DNA of 64,000 nt from CAWATZ01 sp963784995 (GTDB taxonomy: Bacteria > Planctomycetota > Planctomycetia > Gemmatales > Gemmataceae), in assembly GCA_963784995.1 (NCBI GenBank), contig CAWATZ010000007.1, positions 682,001 through 746,000 on the forward strand, given 5' to 3'. The position numbers and the translations under genes were made by a program. Positions 39,014-47,213 of the stretch are shown here, one piece after another. Below the pieces are notes generated by a model. It worked only from the letters and a program-made list of their open reading frames with translations. It had not been told where the DNA came from and ran no database searches. How positions within the stretch are numbered: position 1 is the first letter of the stretch; the number at the start of each line of letters is the position of its first letter.

Positions 39014-39970
39014 GTGTATCGGACCGAGCGCAAAGCATTCACATTGATCGAATTGCTGGTGGTGATCGCCATCATCGCCATCCTCATCGGCCTGCTCTTG
39101 CCTGCCGTTCAGAAGGTGCGCGAGGCGGCCGCCCGGATGAGTTGCCAGAACAATCTCAAGCAAATCGGTCTGGCTCTGCACAACTATCACGACGCCAACC
39201 AATCGTTTCCCGCCTGCCCGGCCTATGCTCCCTATTCCGGGGTCGGCTGGCATTGCTTTATCCTGCCATACGTCGAGCAAGGCAGCGTGGCCGGTCAGGT
39301 AGATCCGACCAAAACCGCCTACGACACTCAGACCAATCGTTCCTTGCCGAATCAGCCGCTGGGAGGCTATCGAATTCCTACCTACCTTTGTCCCAGCGCC
39401 ACCTCGGTTTTCTCGGCCAGCCTGGGTGACTCGCCGGACGGCATAAACAAAGCCTATACAACGCATTACGTCGGCAATGCCGGCCCCGTCGGCACGAATC
39501 CCGCGACGGGCCTTCCTTACAACGTCAACACGGTGAGCGCCAACCAGGGCGGGCTGGCGGCCGATGGCATGTTGCCTTTTGTCCCAATCGTTTATACCAG
39601 TGCGACACCCACTCCCGTTCCAGTAGGCGTGCGCCTCACGGATGTCGTGGACGGAACGAGCAACACGCTGATGGCGTTTGAGGCGTCGTGGTCCGGTCTG
39701 GACGCCGCCACGTATCGGTCGTGGGTGCGCGGTTTTGCCTGGAACAACGACAGCGATTGCTCGAAGAATGTGGCCAATGCGATGAACGTCCAGAAGTACA
39801 CCACGACAGGAACCTACAACAACACCAGCATGGGAAGCAATCATACCGGCGGCTGCAACGTGGTGATGGGTGACGGAAGTGTCCGCTTCCTGAATAGCAA
39901 CGTTGATTTGAACACAGTTCTGTTACCCCTGGCCAGCCGCAACGGTGGCGAGGCTCTGCCCAACTATTGA
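39014..39970 (+). CDS. DUF1559 type II pseudopilin-like protein
   Basis: 318 residues. I choose the GTG at 39014, six bases after AGGAGA, giving VYRTERKAFTLIELLVVIA. This is a type IV prepilin leader with the hydrophobic helix and conserved Glu. The characteristic planctomycete continuation LLPAVQKVREAAARMSCQNN is followed by LKQIGLALHNYHD. The C-terminal signature GSNHTGGCNVVMGDGSVRF is present. Such proteins occur in large families in planctomycetes and are thought to be exported by a type II secretion-like system; the precise role is unknown. A Lys-Ala precedes the usual Phe at the cleavage site instead of Gly. The next gene is the usual small lipoprotein partner. Confidence 0.9.
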   Translation: MYRTERKAFTLIELLVVIAIIAILIGLLLPAVQKVREAAARMSCQNNLKQIGLALHNYHDANQSFPACPAYAPYSGVGWHCFILPYVEQGSVAGQVDPTKTAYDTQTNRSLPNQPLGGYRIPTYLCPSATSVFSASLGDSPDGINKAYTTHYVGNAGPVGTNPATGLPYNVNTVSANQGGLAADGMLPFVPIVYTSATPTPVPVGVRLTDVVDGTSNTLMAFEASWSGLDAATYRSWVRGFAWNNDSDCSKNVANAMNVQKYTTTGTYNNTSMGSNHTGGCNVVMGDGSVRFLNSNVDLNTVLLPLASRNGGEALPNY

Positions 39971-40013
39971 GCGTCGGCCGGGAGCTTGAGCCGAACCCAA
40001 ACGAGGAATCCCA

Positions 40014-40418
40014 ATGAAAACGACCCGACGATGGTTTGAAATGGCCCTCCTTCTGTTTCCCGCGGTGTTGCTGGGTTGTGCGGATGCGAAACCCAGATCC
40101 TACGCCGTGTCCGGATCCGTGAAGCTGGCTGGCCAGCCGATTCCTTACGGCGAGGTCCTCTTCACTCCGGACTCGAAACAGCAGAACTCCGGCCCTCAAG
40201 GAATCGCCGAGATTCACGAGGGGAAATTCAACACGCGCGCGACGGGTGGCAAGGGAATGGCGGGCGGACCGACGCTGATTCGCGTCAATGGCATGAGCGG
40301 GCCCGGGGGCAAGACGCTGTGCGAGTACGAGTTGCAGGTAGACCTGCCCCGGGCGGACACGACTTACGACATTGAAGTGCCGAAGCTCCCTACCGTCACT
40401 GGAGAGTGTGACATCTAA
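40014..40418 (+). CDS. Small lipoprotein following DUF1559
   Basis: 134 residues with a lipoprotein signal (FEMALLLFPAVLLGC, lipobox ending at Cys). The mature part is a small beta-sandwich-like domain of the transthyretin/carboxypeptidase-regulatory type: YAVSGSVKLAGQPIPYGEVL and then FTPDSKQQ, TYDIEVPKL. In planctomycetes this kind of lipoprotein is regularly found right after a DUF1559 gene, as here with a 43-base gap. It probably sits at the membrane and assists or anchors the pseudopilin-like protein; that is inference. Confidence 0.78.
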   Translation: MKTTRRWFEMALLLFPAVLLGCADAKPRSYAVSGSVKLAGQPIPYGEVLFTPDSKQQNSGPQGIAEIHEGKFNTRATGGKGMAGGPTLIRVNGMSGPGGKTLCEYELQVDLPRADTTYDIEVPKLPTVTGECDI

Positions 40419-40482
40419 GCCGAGAAGCGGCTTCAGATCCACCGAAGGACTGGCCGACGGCATTGATCGAAATCCTGGCGTC

Positions 40483-40908
40483 CTACCGGGGTTGCTGGAT
40501 CTGAGCCTTGACTTGCTCGCGTTGCCGCCGCAGCTGGCGGATGCGGAACTGCATGCTCCAGCAGGTCTGTTCCAGCGGCGGCAGGCGCTTGGTGGCCTCG
40601 GGGATCTCACTGCGAACCGCGTCCAGCTCCATCGCCAGCTGGTACGCTTCCGGGAGCTGATCCTGTTTCAGAAGGGTCTCGATGCGCGACAGGAGCAGGG
40701 CCGCCTTGACTTGCAGGTTATCGACCTGTTTGCGGGCCTCGTGCAGATCGAGCTGCCAGCAGCCCAGGCCGCGCTGCAGGTTCTGCTCTTCCTCTTCCAG
40801 CCGGGCCAGTTCCTCGTACAGCGGTCCGCGCGGATCGGACTGGACAAGCTGCTTGCCCAGCAGCTTCAGCTGTTCTTCCAGGGTGTAGACGATTCGTTCC
40901 AGCGTCAT
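40483..40908 (-). CDS. Coiled-coil protein of unknown function
   Basis: 141 residues, almost entirely charged helix: MTLERIVYTLEEQLKLLGKQ, LARLEEEEQNLQRGLGCW, IRQLRRQREQVKAQIQQ. Heptad-like Leu spacing predicts a coiled coil. No signal peptide and no catalytic motif. It lies between, and opposite to, the lipoprotein and dapA genes. Codon use matches the neighbours, so it is likely real. No family I can name. Confidence 0.6.
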   Translation of the reverse strand: MTLERIVYTLEEQLKLLGKQLVQSDPRGPLYEELARLEEEEQNLQRGLGCWQLDLHEARKQVDNLQVKAALLLSRIETLLKQDQLPEAYQLAMELDAVRSEIPEATKRLPPLEQTCWSMQFRIRQLRRQREQVKAQIQQPR

Positions 40909-41030
40909 CGCGAGACCCTCCGCAGCGTATCTATTCAGCTATTCGCTGCCTCTGTCCCTTTCTTGCGCCGATTTGTACAAAACACCCGACAGGACCATGA
41001 CGCCTTGCCTTCCGTGAACAGGAGACGGCC

Positions 41031-41921
41031 ATGACCCCCACCAAGGGCGAACAGTTTGCCGGCGTGACGGTAGCCCTCGTGACCCCATTCCGCCAGGGCG
41101 AGATCGACTTTGCGGCCCTGCGCCGGCTGGTCGACTGGCACGTCGAGCAGGGCACCGACTGCCTGGCCCCCGTGGGCACCACCGGCGAATCGCCGACGCT
41201 GGACCACGAGGAGCACGAGCGGGTCATCGCCGCCGTGGTCGAGCAGGCGGCCGGCCGGATCAAGGTCATGCCCGGCACCGGCTCCAACAGCACCCGCGAG
41301 GCCATCCGCCTGACCCGCTTCGCCAAGAAGGCCGGGGCCGACGGCGCGCTGATGGTCGGTCCGTATTACAACAAACCGACGCAGGAAGGGTACTACCGAC
41401 ATTTCGCCGCCGTCGCCGAGGCGGTGGACATTCCCATCGTGCTGTACAACATTCCCGGCCGGACCGGCTCCAACATCCTGCCGGAAACCATCGCCCGCCT
41501 GGCCGCCCTGCCGCAGATCGTGGCCATCAAGGAGGCGACCGGCTCGCTCGATCAGGCGTCGCACGTGGCCTCGCTGTGCAACCTGACCATCCTCAGCGGC
41601 GACGACAGCATGACGCTGCCGCTGATGAGCATCGGCGGCCGAGGCGTCGTCTCGGTGGTCGGCAACATTGTGCCGCGTGACCTGAAGGCGCTGGTGTCGG
41701 CCTATGACGCCGGGAAAACGGCCGAGGCGCTGCAGTGGCACCGCAAGCTGTTTGCGCTGTCGCGGGACCTGCTGTCGGTGGCGACCAACCCGATCCCGGT
41801 CAAGACCGCGATGAAGCTGCTGGGCCGTGACACGGGCGAGCTGCGCTTGCCGATGTGCCAGCTCGACAGTGCCGGCGAGGCCCGCATTGCCCAGACGCTG
41901 CGGGCGTACGGGCTGTTGTAA
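41031..41921 (+). CDS. dapA: 4-hydroxy-tetrahydrodipicolinate synthase
   Basis: 296 residues, standard length. DapA condenses pyruvate with aspartate semialdehyde, the first committed step to lysine and diaminopimelate. The Schiff-base Lys is in IVAIKEATGSLDQ, the Thr pair in APVGTTGESPTL, and the Tyr in IVLYNIPGRTGSN. ILSGDDSMTLPLMSIGG is conserved. AGGAGA precedes the ATG. All catalytic residues are present. The gene stands alone on the plus strand. Confidence 0.95.
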   Translation: MTPTKGEQFAGVTVALVTPFRQGEIDFAALRRLVDWHVEQGTDCLAPVGTTGESPTLDHEEHERVIAAVVEQAAGRIKVMPGTGSNSTREAIRLTRFAKKAGADGALMVGPYYNKPTQEGYYRHFAAVAEAVDIPIVLYNIPGRTGSNILPETIARLAALPQIVAIKEATGSLDQASHVASLCNLTILSGDDSMTLPLMSIGGRGVVSVVGNIVPRDLKALVSAYDAGKTAEALQWHRKLFALSRDLLSVATNPIPVKTAMKLLGRDTGELRLPMCQLDSAGEARIAQTLRAYGLL

Positions 41922-42248
41922 CTGGCGGAGTCTGCTGTCGGTGCCGGCCAACCCATGCCGCTGGCGGGGTGATCGGGTTGCCGCCATGCCACCGTGTCTC
42001 CATCTCGCGGTGTCGCACGTACGTTTGGGGAGGGTGTTATGGAGGGAGATTGGCTTTTAAGAGGGCTGTCGTGTGGGGTGGTTTGAGAGGAGTAATATGG
42101 CAAGCTTGAGGGTGTCACGAGGCAACTTGGGAAGGGGGAATGATGGCTCATTCGCGGTCTTCGCTCTTGAAAACTCATTGGTGGGATATCTGAAGTAGTT
42201 GGAGTGCTTGTGGTGGCTGCGCTGTTGGTCTGATCGCTGGTTGGGTCT
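41922..42248. other. Intergenic stretch after dapA, more A+T-rich
   Basis: 327 bases with no gene I can support. The sequence becomes visibly richer in A and T than the flanks and marks the start of the accessory stretch. A secretory-looking reading near 42215-42265 (LIAGWVCGGGLRGEDK) may be the decayed start of the gene remnant that follows. Confidence 0.35.
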
Positions 42249-42946
42249 GTGGGGGAGGACTCCGCGGCGAGGACAAGGTTTGCGGCACCCGCGCTGGAGC
42301 AGCTGGTGCCGTGCCCGAAGACGATTCCGGATCGGTCATTGCTCACGATGACTGACAGGTCGAGGTTGCGTTTCAGCAAGCTCCCCGAAAGGCGAAATCC
42401 GCAAAACGGACCGCTGCGGAGCAATGGCGCGATCTGCCGGGTCAACGAGCAGAAGACCGACCAGTTCATGGAGGCTCTCCTGGCCGCCGCTCCGACCTGG
42501 CCGGGCTTCCTTTGTGCTGGGGGACGCTTGCCGGACGCGCCGGACTGGAACGGCTACTTCGCCGGGGAGATCAGGCGGGTGCGCTTCAAGGAGGAAGGAG
42601 TCCCGGCCGAGAGTGACCCGGTCGCTTTCTGGGAACAGTATCAGGCACGCTGCACGGAGGCCGACAAGGCGGACCGGCTCTTGGGTGAGGCCGCTGTTCC
42701 GGTCGGTCGCATGTGCCCCGCACAGGTCGCGGCCCTGATGCAAATCCTGGGGCCGGAAGAGGGGGTCAAGCGGCTGGGGCTGGTCAAGTATCTGGCCTCG
42801 GTCTCTCATGCCGACGCCACGCGGGCGCTGGCCCGACTGGTCCGTTCTCCTCCGACGAGGAGGTCCGGAAAGCGGTCGTGGAGGCACTGCACGTTCGCCG
42901 GGAGCGGGATTACACCGACGTTCCTTTTTTCAGGTTTGGCATCTGA
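42249..42946 (+). pseudogene. N-terminal remnant of a HEAT-repeat-like planctomycete protein
   Basis: Readable pieces in two frames. The first gives QKTDQFMEALLAAAPTWPGF, DAPDWNGYFAGEIRRVRF and RLGLVKYLASVSHADATRAL. After one missing base near 42846 the second gives FSSDEEVRKAVVEALHVRRE, RDYTDV, then stops after PFFRFGI at 42946. HEAT-like helices (ALARLV, VRKAVVEAL) break off abruptly. From memory, RRERDYTDV is normally followed by another repeat in this family, so the gene seems cut here. A likely C-terminal part is at 46040-46468. Confidence 0.55.
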
Positions 42947-43095
42947 ACAAACGTATATAAGCCGGCCCCGCCCCAAAATCAGTGACGGTCAGCCATTTTC
43001 TTGTAGTAGAGGCGCAACCAGAGTACAAGAAAGCCGAACAACCGACGGAGCAGTTCGAGTCATCATTTGCTGACAAGGAAGATGGGGGAGCAACT

Positions 43096-44170
43096 ATGAG
43101 CAGTATTCGTCTTGCCTGCGTCATCTTTCTTTTCTTGCATCGCTAGCTTGCAACAGCTATCAGTCTACCGCTGCCTACAACCGAGGGGTGACGCACTCTG
43201 AGGCAGGCGACTTCGACAAGGCCATTGAGGAGTACACCGAGGCCATCCGTCTCCACCCCAAGTTTGCCAGGCTTACTGCAACCGAGGCGTGGCATACGCC
43301 AAAAAGGGGAACTTCGACAAGGCCATTGAGGAGTACACCGAGGCCATCCGTCTCCACCCCAAGTTTGCCCAGGCTTACTGCAACCGGGGTGCGGCATACG
43401 CTGACAAAGGGAACATCGACAAGGCTATTGAGGATTTCACCGAGTTCATCCGACTCGACCCCAAGTTTGCCCCGGCTTACTGCAACCGAGGCATGGCATA
43501 CGCCAAAAAGGGGAACTTCGACAAGGCCATTGAGGATTCCACCGAGGCCATCCGTCTCGACCCCAAGTTTGCCCAGGCTTACAACACCCGGGGCTGGGCA
43601 TACGAACAGAAGAAGCACTCCTATAAGGCTCTGTCAGACTACACCGAGGCTATCCGCCTCGACCCCAAGGTTGCCCCGGCTTCTGAGAACATGACGAAAC
43701 TGACCAACAAGATCAGGACAACTTGGTCATCACCAACCGTAAAACTCATTGCCATCAACATAGATGAAGAATTAAAGCAGGTCGTGGTCAAGAAGGGACC
43801 ACGCATCCGCCTCGCTCGTGATACCGAGAAGACAGTGGAAGACACAGTGAAGGTTAAGCACTCGGTCACAATATCGGATACTTGGAAGGCCGAGGCAGAA
43901 CTCAAGGGGAAAGTGTCTGTCTGGATAGTGGAGATTGGGTCGAGCATCAAGGCTGGGTTTGAGAAATCGACCAGCCGAACCTACGGAGTCGAGACTGAGC
44001 GAAAGCGAAGCGTCACGCTGAAGGGCAACGGGTCGTCCATTGGAGCCCGGGTCGTGTGGGTCGATTATTACAGGACGGGCAGGGCGAAAGTGATGATTGA
44101 CAACGAGGAAGTCGTGTTGCTCTTTGAGTTCAAGGAAGATTTCGACCTGTTGACCGAAGAGGTAGATTAG
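43096..44170 (+). CDS. TPR lipoprotein with unknown C-terminal domain (frame interrupted twice)
   Basis: Starting at the ATG at 43096 after GGGGAG, the sequence reads MSSIRLACVIFLF and then hits a stop. With one base restored it continues LACNSYQSTAAYNRGVTHSE, a lipobox. A second missing base near 43268 (GCC for the GCCC of the other repeats) shifts to the main frame (43289-44170). Four or five 34-residue TPRs follow (NFDKAIEEYTEAIRLHPKFA), nearly identical in DNA, so recently amplified. The last 140 residues form a beta-rich domain (VKVKHSVTISDTWKAEAEL, GFEKSTSRTYGVETERKRS) that I do not recognise. Base composition is lower in GC than the core genes, consistent with acquisition. Confidence 0.65.
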
Positions 44171-44213
44171 AGATACGAGAATGGATCGTTCTCAAACGAA
44201 AGAGGTTCCAGGA

Positions 44214-44693
44214 ATGAAGTTCAGTGTGGCCTGCAACGTGGAGGGGGTGGCCGACATCGGCACCAGGACGGTTGACACTCGGCAACAACTGGAGCCGTGG
44301 GCCATCCTCTTCTGTGAACGCTGGTTGACGCAGGGCGGTGGACAGAAAGGGGACCCATGGAGTCAGAAACCTGTGGACCTGACCGTGGTTGCCCGGAACG
44401 CTTCCGGCTGTCTGTTGGGCTTTGTGATTCAGGGCGAACTGGCCGCGTTCATGTTCATCATCAGCGGCAAGGACCATGCAGCGGATCAGGCTATAGTCCA
44501 GCAGTTCCGGGAAAGGTGCGAACAAGCGGGATGGGATGCGACTCACGCTGCCTATCAGGTTCCTGCCCCCGGGTTGTACCTCATGTGTAACCCGATGCAC
44601 GACAACATCGCGGGTAACGTCGTAAAGGGGTTGGAACAGTTAGGAGACCACCTGGCTGCGGCATTCTTCAATCAGATTGGCTTCCCGCTTTAG
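44214..44693 (+). CDS. Hypothetical protein in the accessory stretch
   Basis: 159 residues from the ATG at 44214 (MKFSVACNVEGVADIGTRTV), with GAGG nine bases upstream; a start at 44181 is also open. No signal peptide. Middle segment CLLGFVIQGELAAFMFIISG is hydrophobic but looks like a buried sheet rather than a membrane helix. The C-terminus has GLYLMCNPMHDNIAGNVVKG. No family recognised. It follows the TPR lipoprotein by about 43 bases and may be co-transcribed. Confidence 0.55.
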   Translation: MKFSVACNVEGVADIGTRTVDTRQQLEPWAILFCERWLTQGGGQKGDPWSQKPVDLTVVARNASGCLLGFVIQGELAAFMFIISGKDHAADQAIVQQFRERCEQAGWDATHAAYQVPAPGLYLMCNPMHDNIAGNVVKGLEQLGDHLAAAFFNQIGFPL

Positions 44694-44993
44694 GCCAGCA
44701 ATGTCAGGTGGACAAACATGAAAGTGTGTGGTTCACCTGCGAGAAGAACTCGATGAAACCAGGCGAACGAAGTCGAGTTCGCTTGCCGCAATTGCGTAGC
44801 CCTCGGCTTTGCCCATAATGCTATCGGGCGTGCCTTGCAGAAAGCTCGGCAAGGTCATGAGCAGTTGTAGGCCAGGGGCATCTGGAATGCAATACCTGAG
44901 AGGTGCGGCGGCGTTGCTCATCAGCAGAAGTCTGGATCTTCAGCAATCTAATCATTTTGGTCGTTAATTCCGTAGAGATGGGAAGGAGTCTGT

Positions 44994-45211
44994 ATGGTTG
45001 GCAAGACCTTGAATGACATCATCGAAGCTGAGAAGGAGTTCATTCGGAAAAACGACGGCAAGGAACCGACTAAGGTCTACTTGACGAAGGAACAGGAGTA
45101 CGGCTGATCGGAGAAGTACAGAACGCAAGCGATAAGGGTCTTCGGGAACTCATGAAAACCCTGCACGGTATGGAAATCGTTTGGGACGCAGCCAACTTCC
45201 GCTTGGAGTAA
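44994..45211 (+). CDS. Small protein, about 72 residues (frame interrupted near 45104)
   Basis: A strong GGAAGGAG site precedes the ATG at 44994. The frame reads MVGKTLNDIIEAEKEFIRKN, DGKEPTKVYLTKEQEYG and stops at 45107. Restoring one base there continues LIGEVQNASDKGLRELMKTL, HGMEIVWDAANFRLE to a TAA at 45211. The composition on both sides of the break is equally protein-like, which supports one gene. No family recognised. Confidence 0.5.
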
Positions 45212-45674
45212 ATGCAAGCCATCCAATAGTCCCTTCGGCATGACCTCAGTAGCGGCTCCTTCTCGTGCGACTGCTTGGCCATACCATCAGGTAGCAGTTC
45301 CTCCGGGAGCAATGCGCCAAGGCTTCCGCAGGCTAACTGGATAACGAGGCGTTTCACCTGAGCAGGGGAATCCTACTGTAGTCGAGGTTGACTAGAGCCA
45401 GTTCGACGCGAGGGATGTTCTCACTGCCAGCCTCGGCCAACCGACCAAGGCTGCCGTCGCCAGGCGAACAGTGGGAAACTTGGCAAGCATTGCTGCCGAT
45501 TCCTCAGATGAAGTCGGGCTGCCAGAACCAGCCAGAGACAAGCGGTTGGGGGATAAGGTACTCGAAAAGCTGGAGAAATCGAGCTTTTTTCTTCTTCACC
45601 GCGGCCAATTGGTAGTTTGGCGCTACCACAAAGGCCAGGGGATAAGATTTCCCCTGGCCTTGCCCGTTCAGAAA
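45212..45674. other. Gap in the accessory stretch
   Basis: 463 bases. The first 400 hold no gene I can support; a plus-strand reading from 45471 (LASIAADSSDEVGLPEPARD) has a protein-like opening but no ribosome site and becomes non-coding in character. The last part holds the terminator of the minus-strand gene at 45675. Confidence 0.3.
45631..45661 (-). terminator. Intrinsic-type stem-loop after the 82-residue gene
   Basis: Perfect 12-bp arms AAGGCCAGGGGA (45631-45642) and complement (45650-45661) around a 7-base loop, 14 bases past the stop of the minus-strand gene. Confidence 0.65.
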
Positions 45675-45923
45675 TTATCTCGGCTTCTTCGGCGGCTGGC
45701 TACCGTGGTCCAAGAGGAACTGTTGTTGCTGTCCTCCAGTTGCTGGGGTGCCGGGGCTGTTCCAGGCCTCTTGGCTGCACAACCCATCCACCAGTTGCTT
45801 GAGGCGTTGTAGTCCACCAAGCTCATCCGCAAGACGACGAATCTTGTCCAGGTTCTCCGGAACAGTCTGGAGTTGTTGGCACAAATCAACCTCTTCTTTA
45901 GCGATACCCTTCCCAAGGTTCAT
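45675..45923 (-). CDS. Small protein, 82 residues
   Basis: The ATG at 45923 has an excellent GGAGGAAAGC site. The sequence (MNLGKGIAKEEVDLCQQLQT, VPENLDKIRRLADELGGLQR) is helical and charged, with a polar Gln/Pro tail. A terminator follows. It is a self-contained gene in the accessory stretch, opposite to its neighbours. No family recognised. Confidence 0.6.
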   Translation of the reverse strand: MNLGKGIAKEEVDLCQQLQTVPENLDKIRRLADELGGLQRLKQLVDGLCSQEAWNSPGTPATGGQQQQFLLDHGSQPPKKPR

Positions 45924-46039
45924 GCTTTCCTCCTATCTGGCTCGACAAGCAGAATGCCTGCCTTTTTTCGCCATCTCTCTATGGTAGCAGGCCCAAAGTA
46001 AACTTCCAAGGCAAGCCGGGCTCGCCCGCCCATAGGTCT

Positions 46040-46468
46040 ATGGGCACACGGGCAGACGACGCAACACAGGGCACTGCGGCGGACATTCATTTCCTCAGCC
46101 GCAGTAACTACCCGCTGCCAGCGGTTACTATCCGATTCCAGTCCGGCGCTGCTGGTGCGTGTGGACGTGACCTATCTGCGGCAGGACTTTCGTTGCTGCT
46201 GCCGATCGCGAACGCCGATCCCTGGCCAACAATGCAGCAGTTCGACTTCCTGGTCCGCACGCGCCAGCTCTCCGAGGAGGAGGCCCAAAGCTACCGCGAC
46301 AAGCTCCAGCCGCGTGAGCCGGGAGTGCTGTCTCCCTACCACCGCGCCGCACTGGCAGCGTTGCGCGAGCTGACGGGACGCGACACTGAACCCACGGCGC
46401 CAGCCTGGCGACGCCTCCTCGGCCGGATGGCAAGGGTCGAAACCCGCCTCCCAGGAATGCCGCGGTAG
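46040..46468 (+). pseudogene. C-terminal remnant of the planctomycete protein broken at 42946
   Basis: Fragments in several frames read LVRVDVTYLRQDF, then (after a lost T near 46190) LLLPIANADPWPTMQQFDFL, VRTRQLSEEEAQSYRDKLQ and LSPYHRAALAALRELTGRD, ending TAPAWRRLLGRM. From memory, this block ends a planctomycete HEAT-repeat protein whose earlier part contains a YTDV segment like the one at 42946. No upstream start or ribosome site fits. I infer that the two remnants belonged to one gene; roughly 100 or more middle residues are missing. Confidence 0.5.
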
Positions 46469-46583
46469 GGGCTGTCGATTTCCTGTCCTCTGGTCTCGCT
46501 GTGCGTCCGATCATCGTCGTTTCTGCTGCCAGGCCATACAATGAAGGGAGTGGCGAGGTCGATACCCGCAAGAGACTCCGACA

Positions 46584-47213
46584 ATGTGGCCGGACCAACC
46601 GCAAACGCAGAAGCTGCTGGAGCAGATCCAGCAGGGCCAATCCGAGGCGGTGGAGCAGCTGCTCGACGTGCATCGGGAGCCCTTGCGCCGCATGATCAGC
46701 CTCCGCCTGGACCCGGCCCTGGCCGCCCGGGTGGACGCCAGCGACATCGTCCAGGACGTGCTGCTCGAAGCCCATCGCCGGCTCAGCGATTATCTCCGCA
46801 ACCCGGCCATGCCCTTCCACCTGTGGCTGCGGCACATTGCCAAGGACCACGTCATTGACGCTCATCGCCGCCATCGTCAGGCCCAGCGCCGCAGCCTCGA
46901 CCGCGAACAGCCGCTGGTCCCCGTGGCCCTGGCCGATCATTCCTCGTTCGAGCTGGCCGGCCAGCTGCTCGACCAGGAGCTGACGCCCGCCTCGGCCGCC
47001 ATCCAGAAGGAATTGCAGAAGCGCCTGGAACTGGCCATCGCCGGCCTGGAAGAGGACGACCGCGACATCATCCTGATGCGGCACGCCGAGCAGCTGACCA
47101 ACCAGGAGGTCGCGGCCGCCCTGGGGCTGACCGAGGCCGCCGCGTCGATGCGCTATCTGCGGGCGGTGCGCCGGCTGCGGAGCCAGCTGCTGCCGGGAGG
47201 GAACCCACAATGA
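46584..47213 (+). CDS. ECF-type sigma factor paired with the second kinase
   Basis: 209 residues, intact. Region 2: ARVDASDIVQDVLLEAHRRL and FHLWLRHIAKDHVIDAHRRH. Region 4: LEEDDRDIILMRHAEQLTNQ with the helix-turn-helix EVAAALGLTEAAASMRYLRA. It directs RNA polymerase to specific promoters. Its last codons overlap the kinase start (ATGA), so both are translated together; the kinase probably controls its activity, as known for planctomycete sigma/kinase pairs. Of the three pairs in the window this is the only one with an unbroken sigma gene. Confidence 0.88.
   Translation: MWPDQPQTQKLLEQIQQGQSEAVEQLLDVHREPLRRMISLRLDPALAARVDASDIVQDVLLEAHRRLSDYLRNPAMPFHLWLRHIAKDHVIDAHRRHRQAQRRSLDREQPLVPVALADHSSFELAGQLLDQELTPASAAIQKELQKRLELAIAGLEEDDRDIILMRHAEQLTNQEVAAALGLTEAAASMRYLRAVRRLRSQLLPGGNPQ

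Noticed and set aside
41702..42469. A 255-codon minus-strand frame overlapping dapA
   Set aside because: Overlaps the 3' end of a certain gene, is Ser/Pro/Thr-rich and has no ribosome site.
44733..44921. A 62-codon minus-strand frame in the accessory stretch
   Set aside because: No ribosome site and no independent support, although the sequence is not obviously non-coding.
42946..46040. Integrated plasmid or prophage
   Set aside because: No integrase, transposase, replication or phage structural gene is recognisable.
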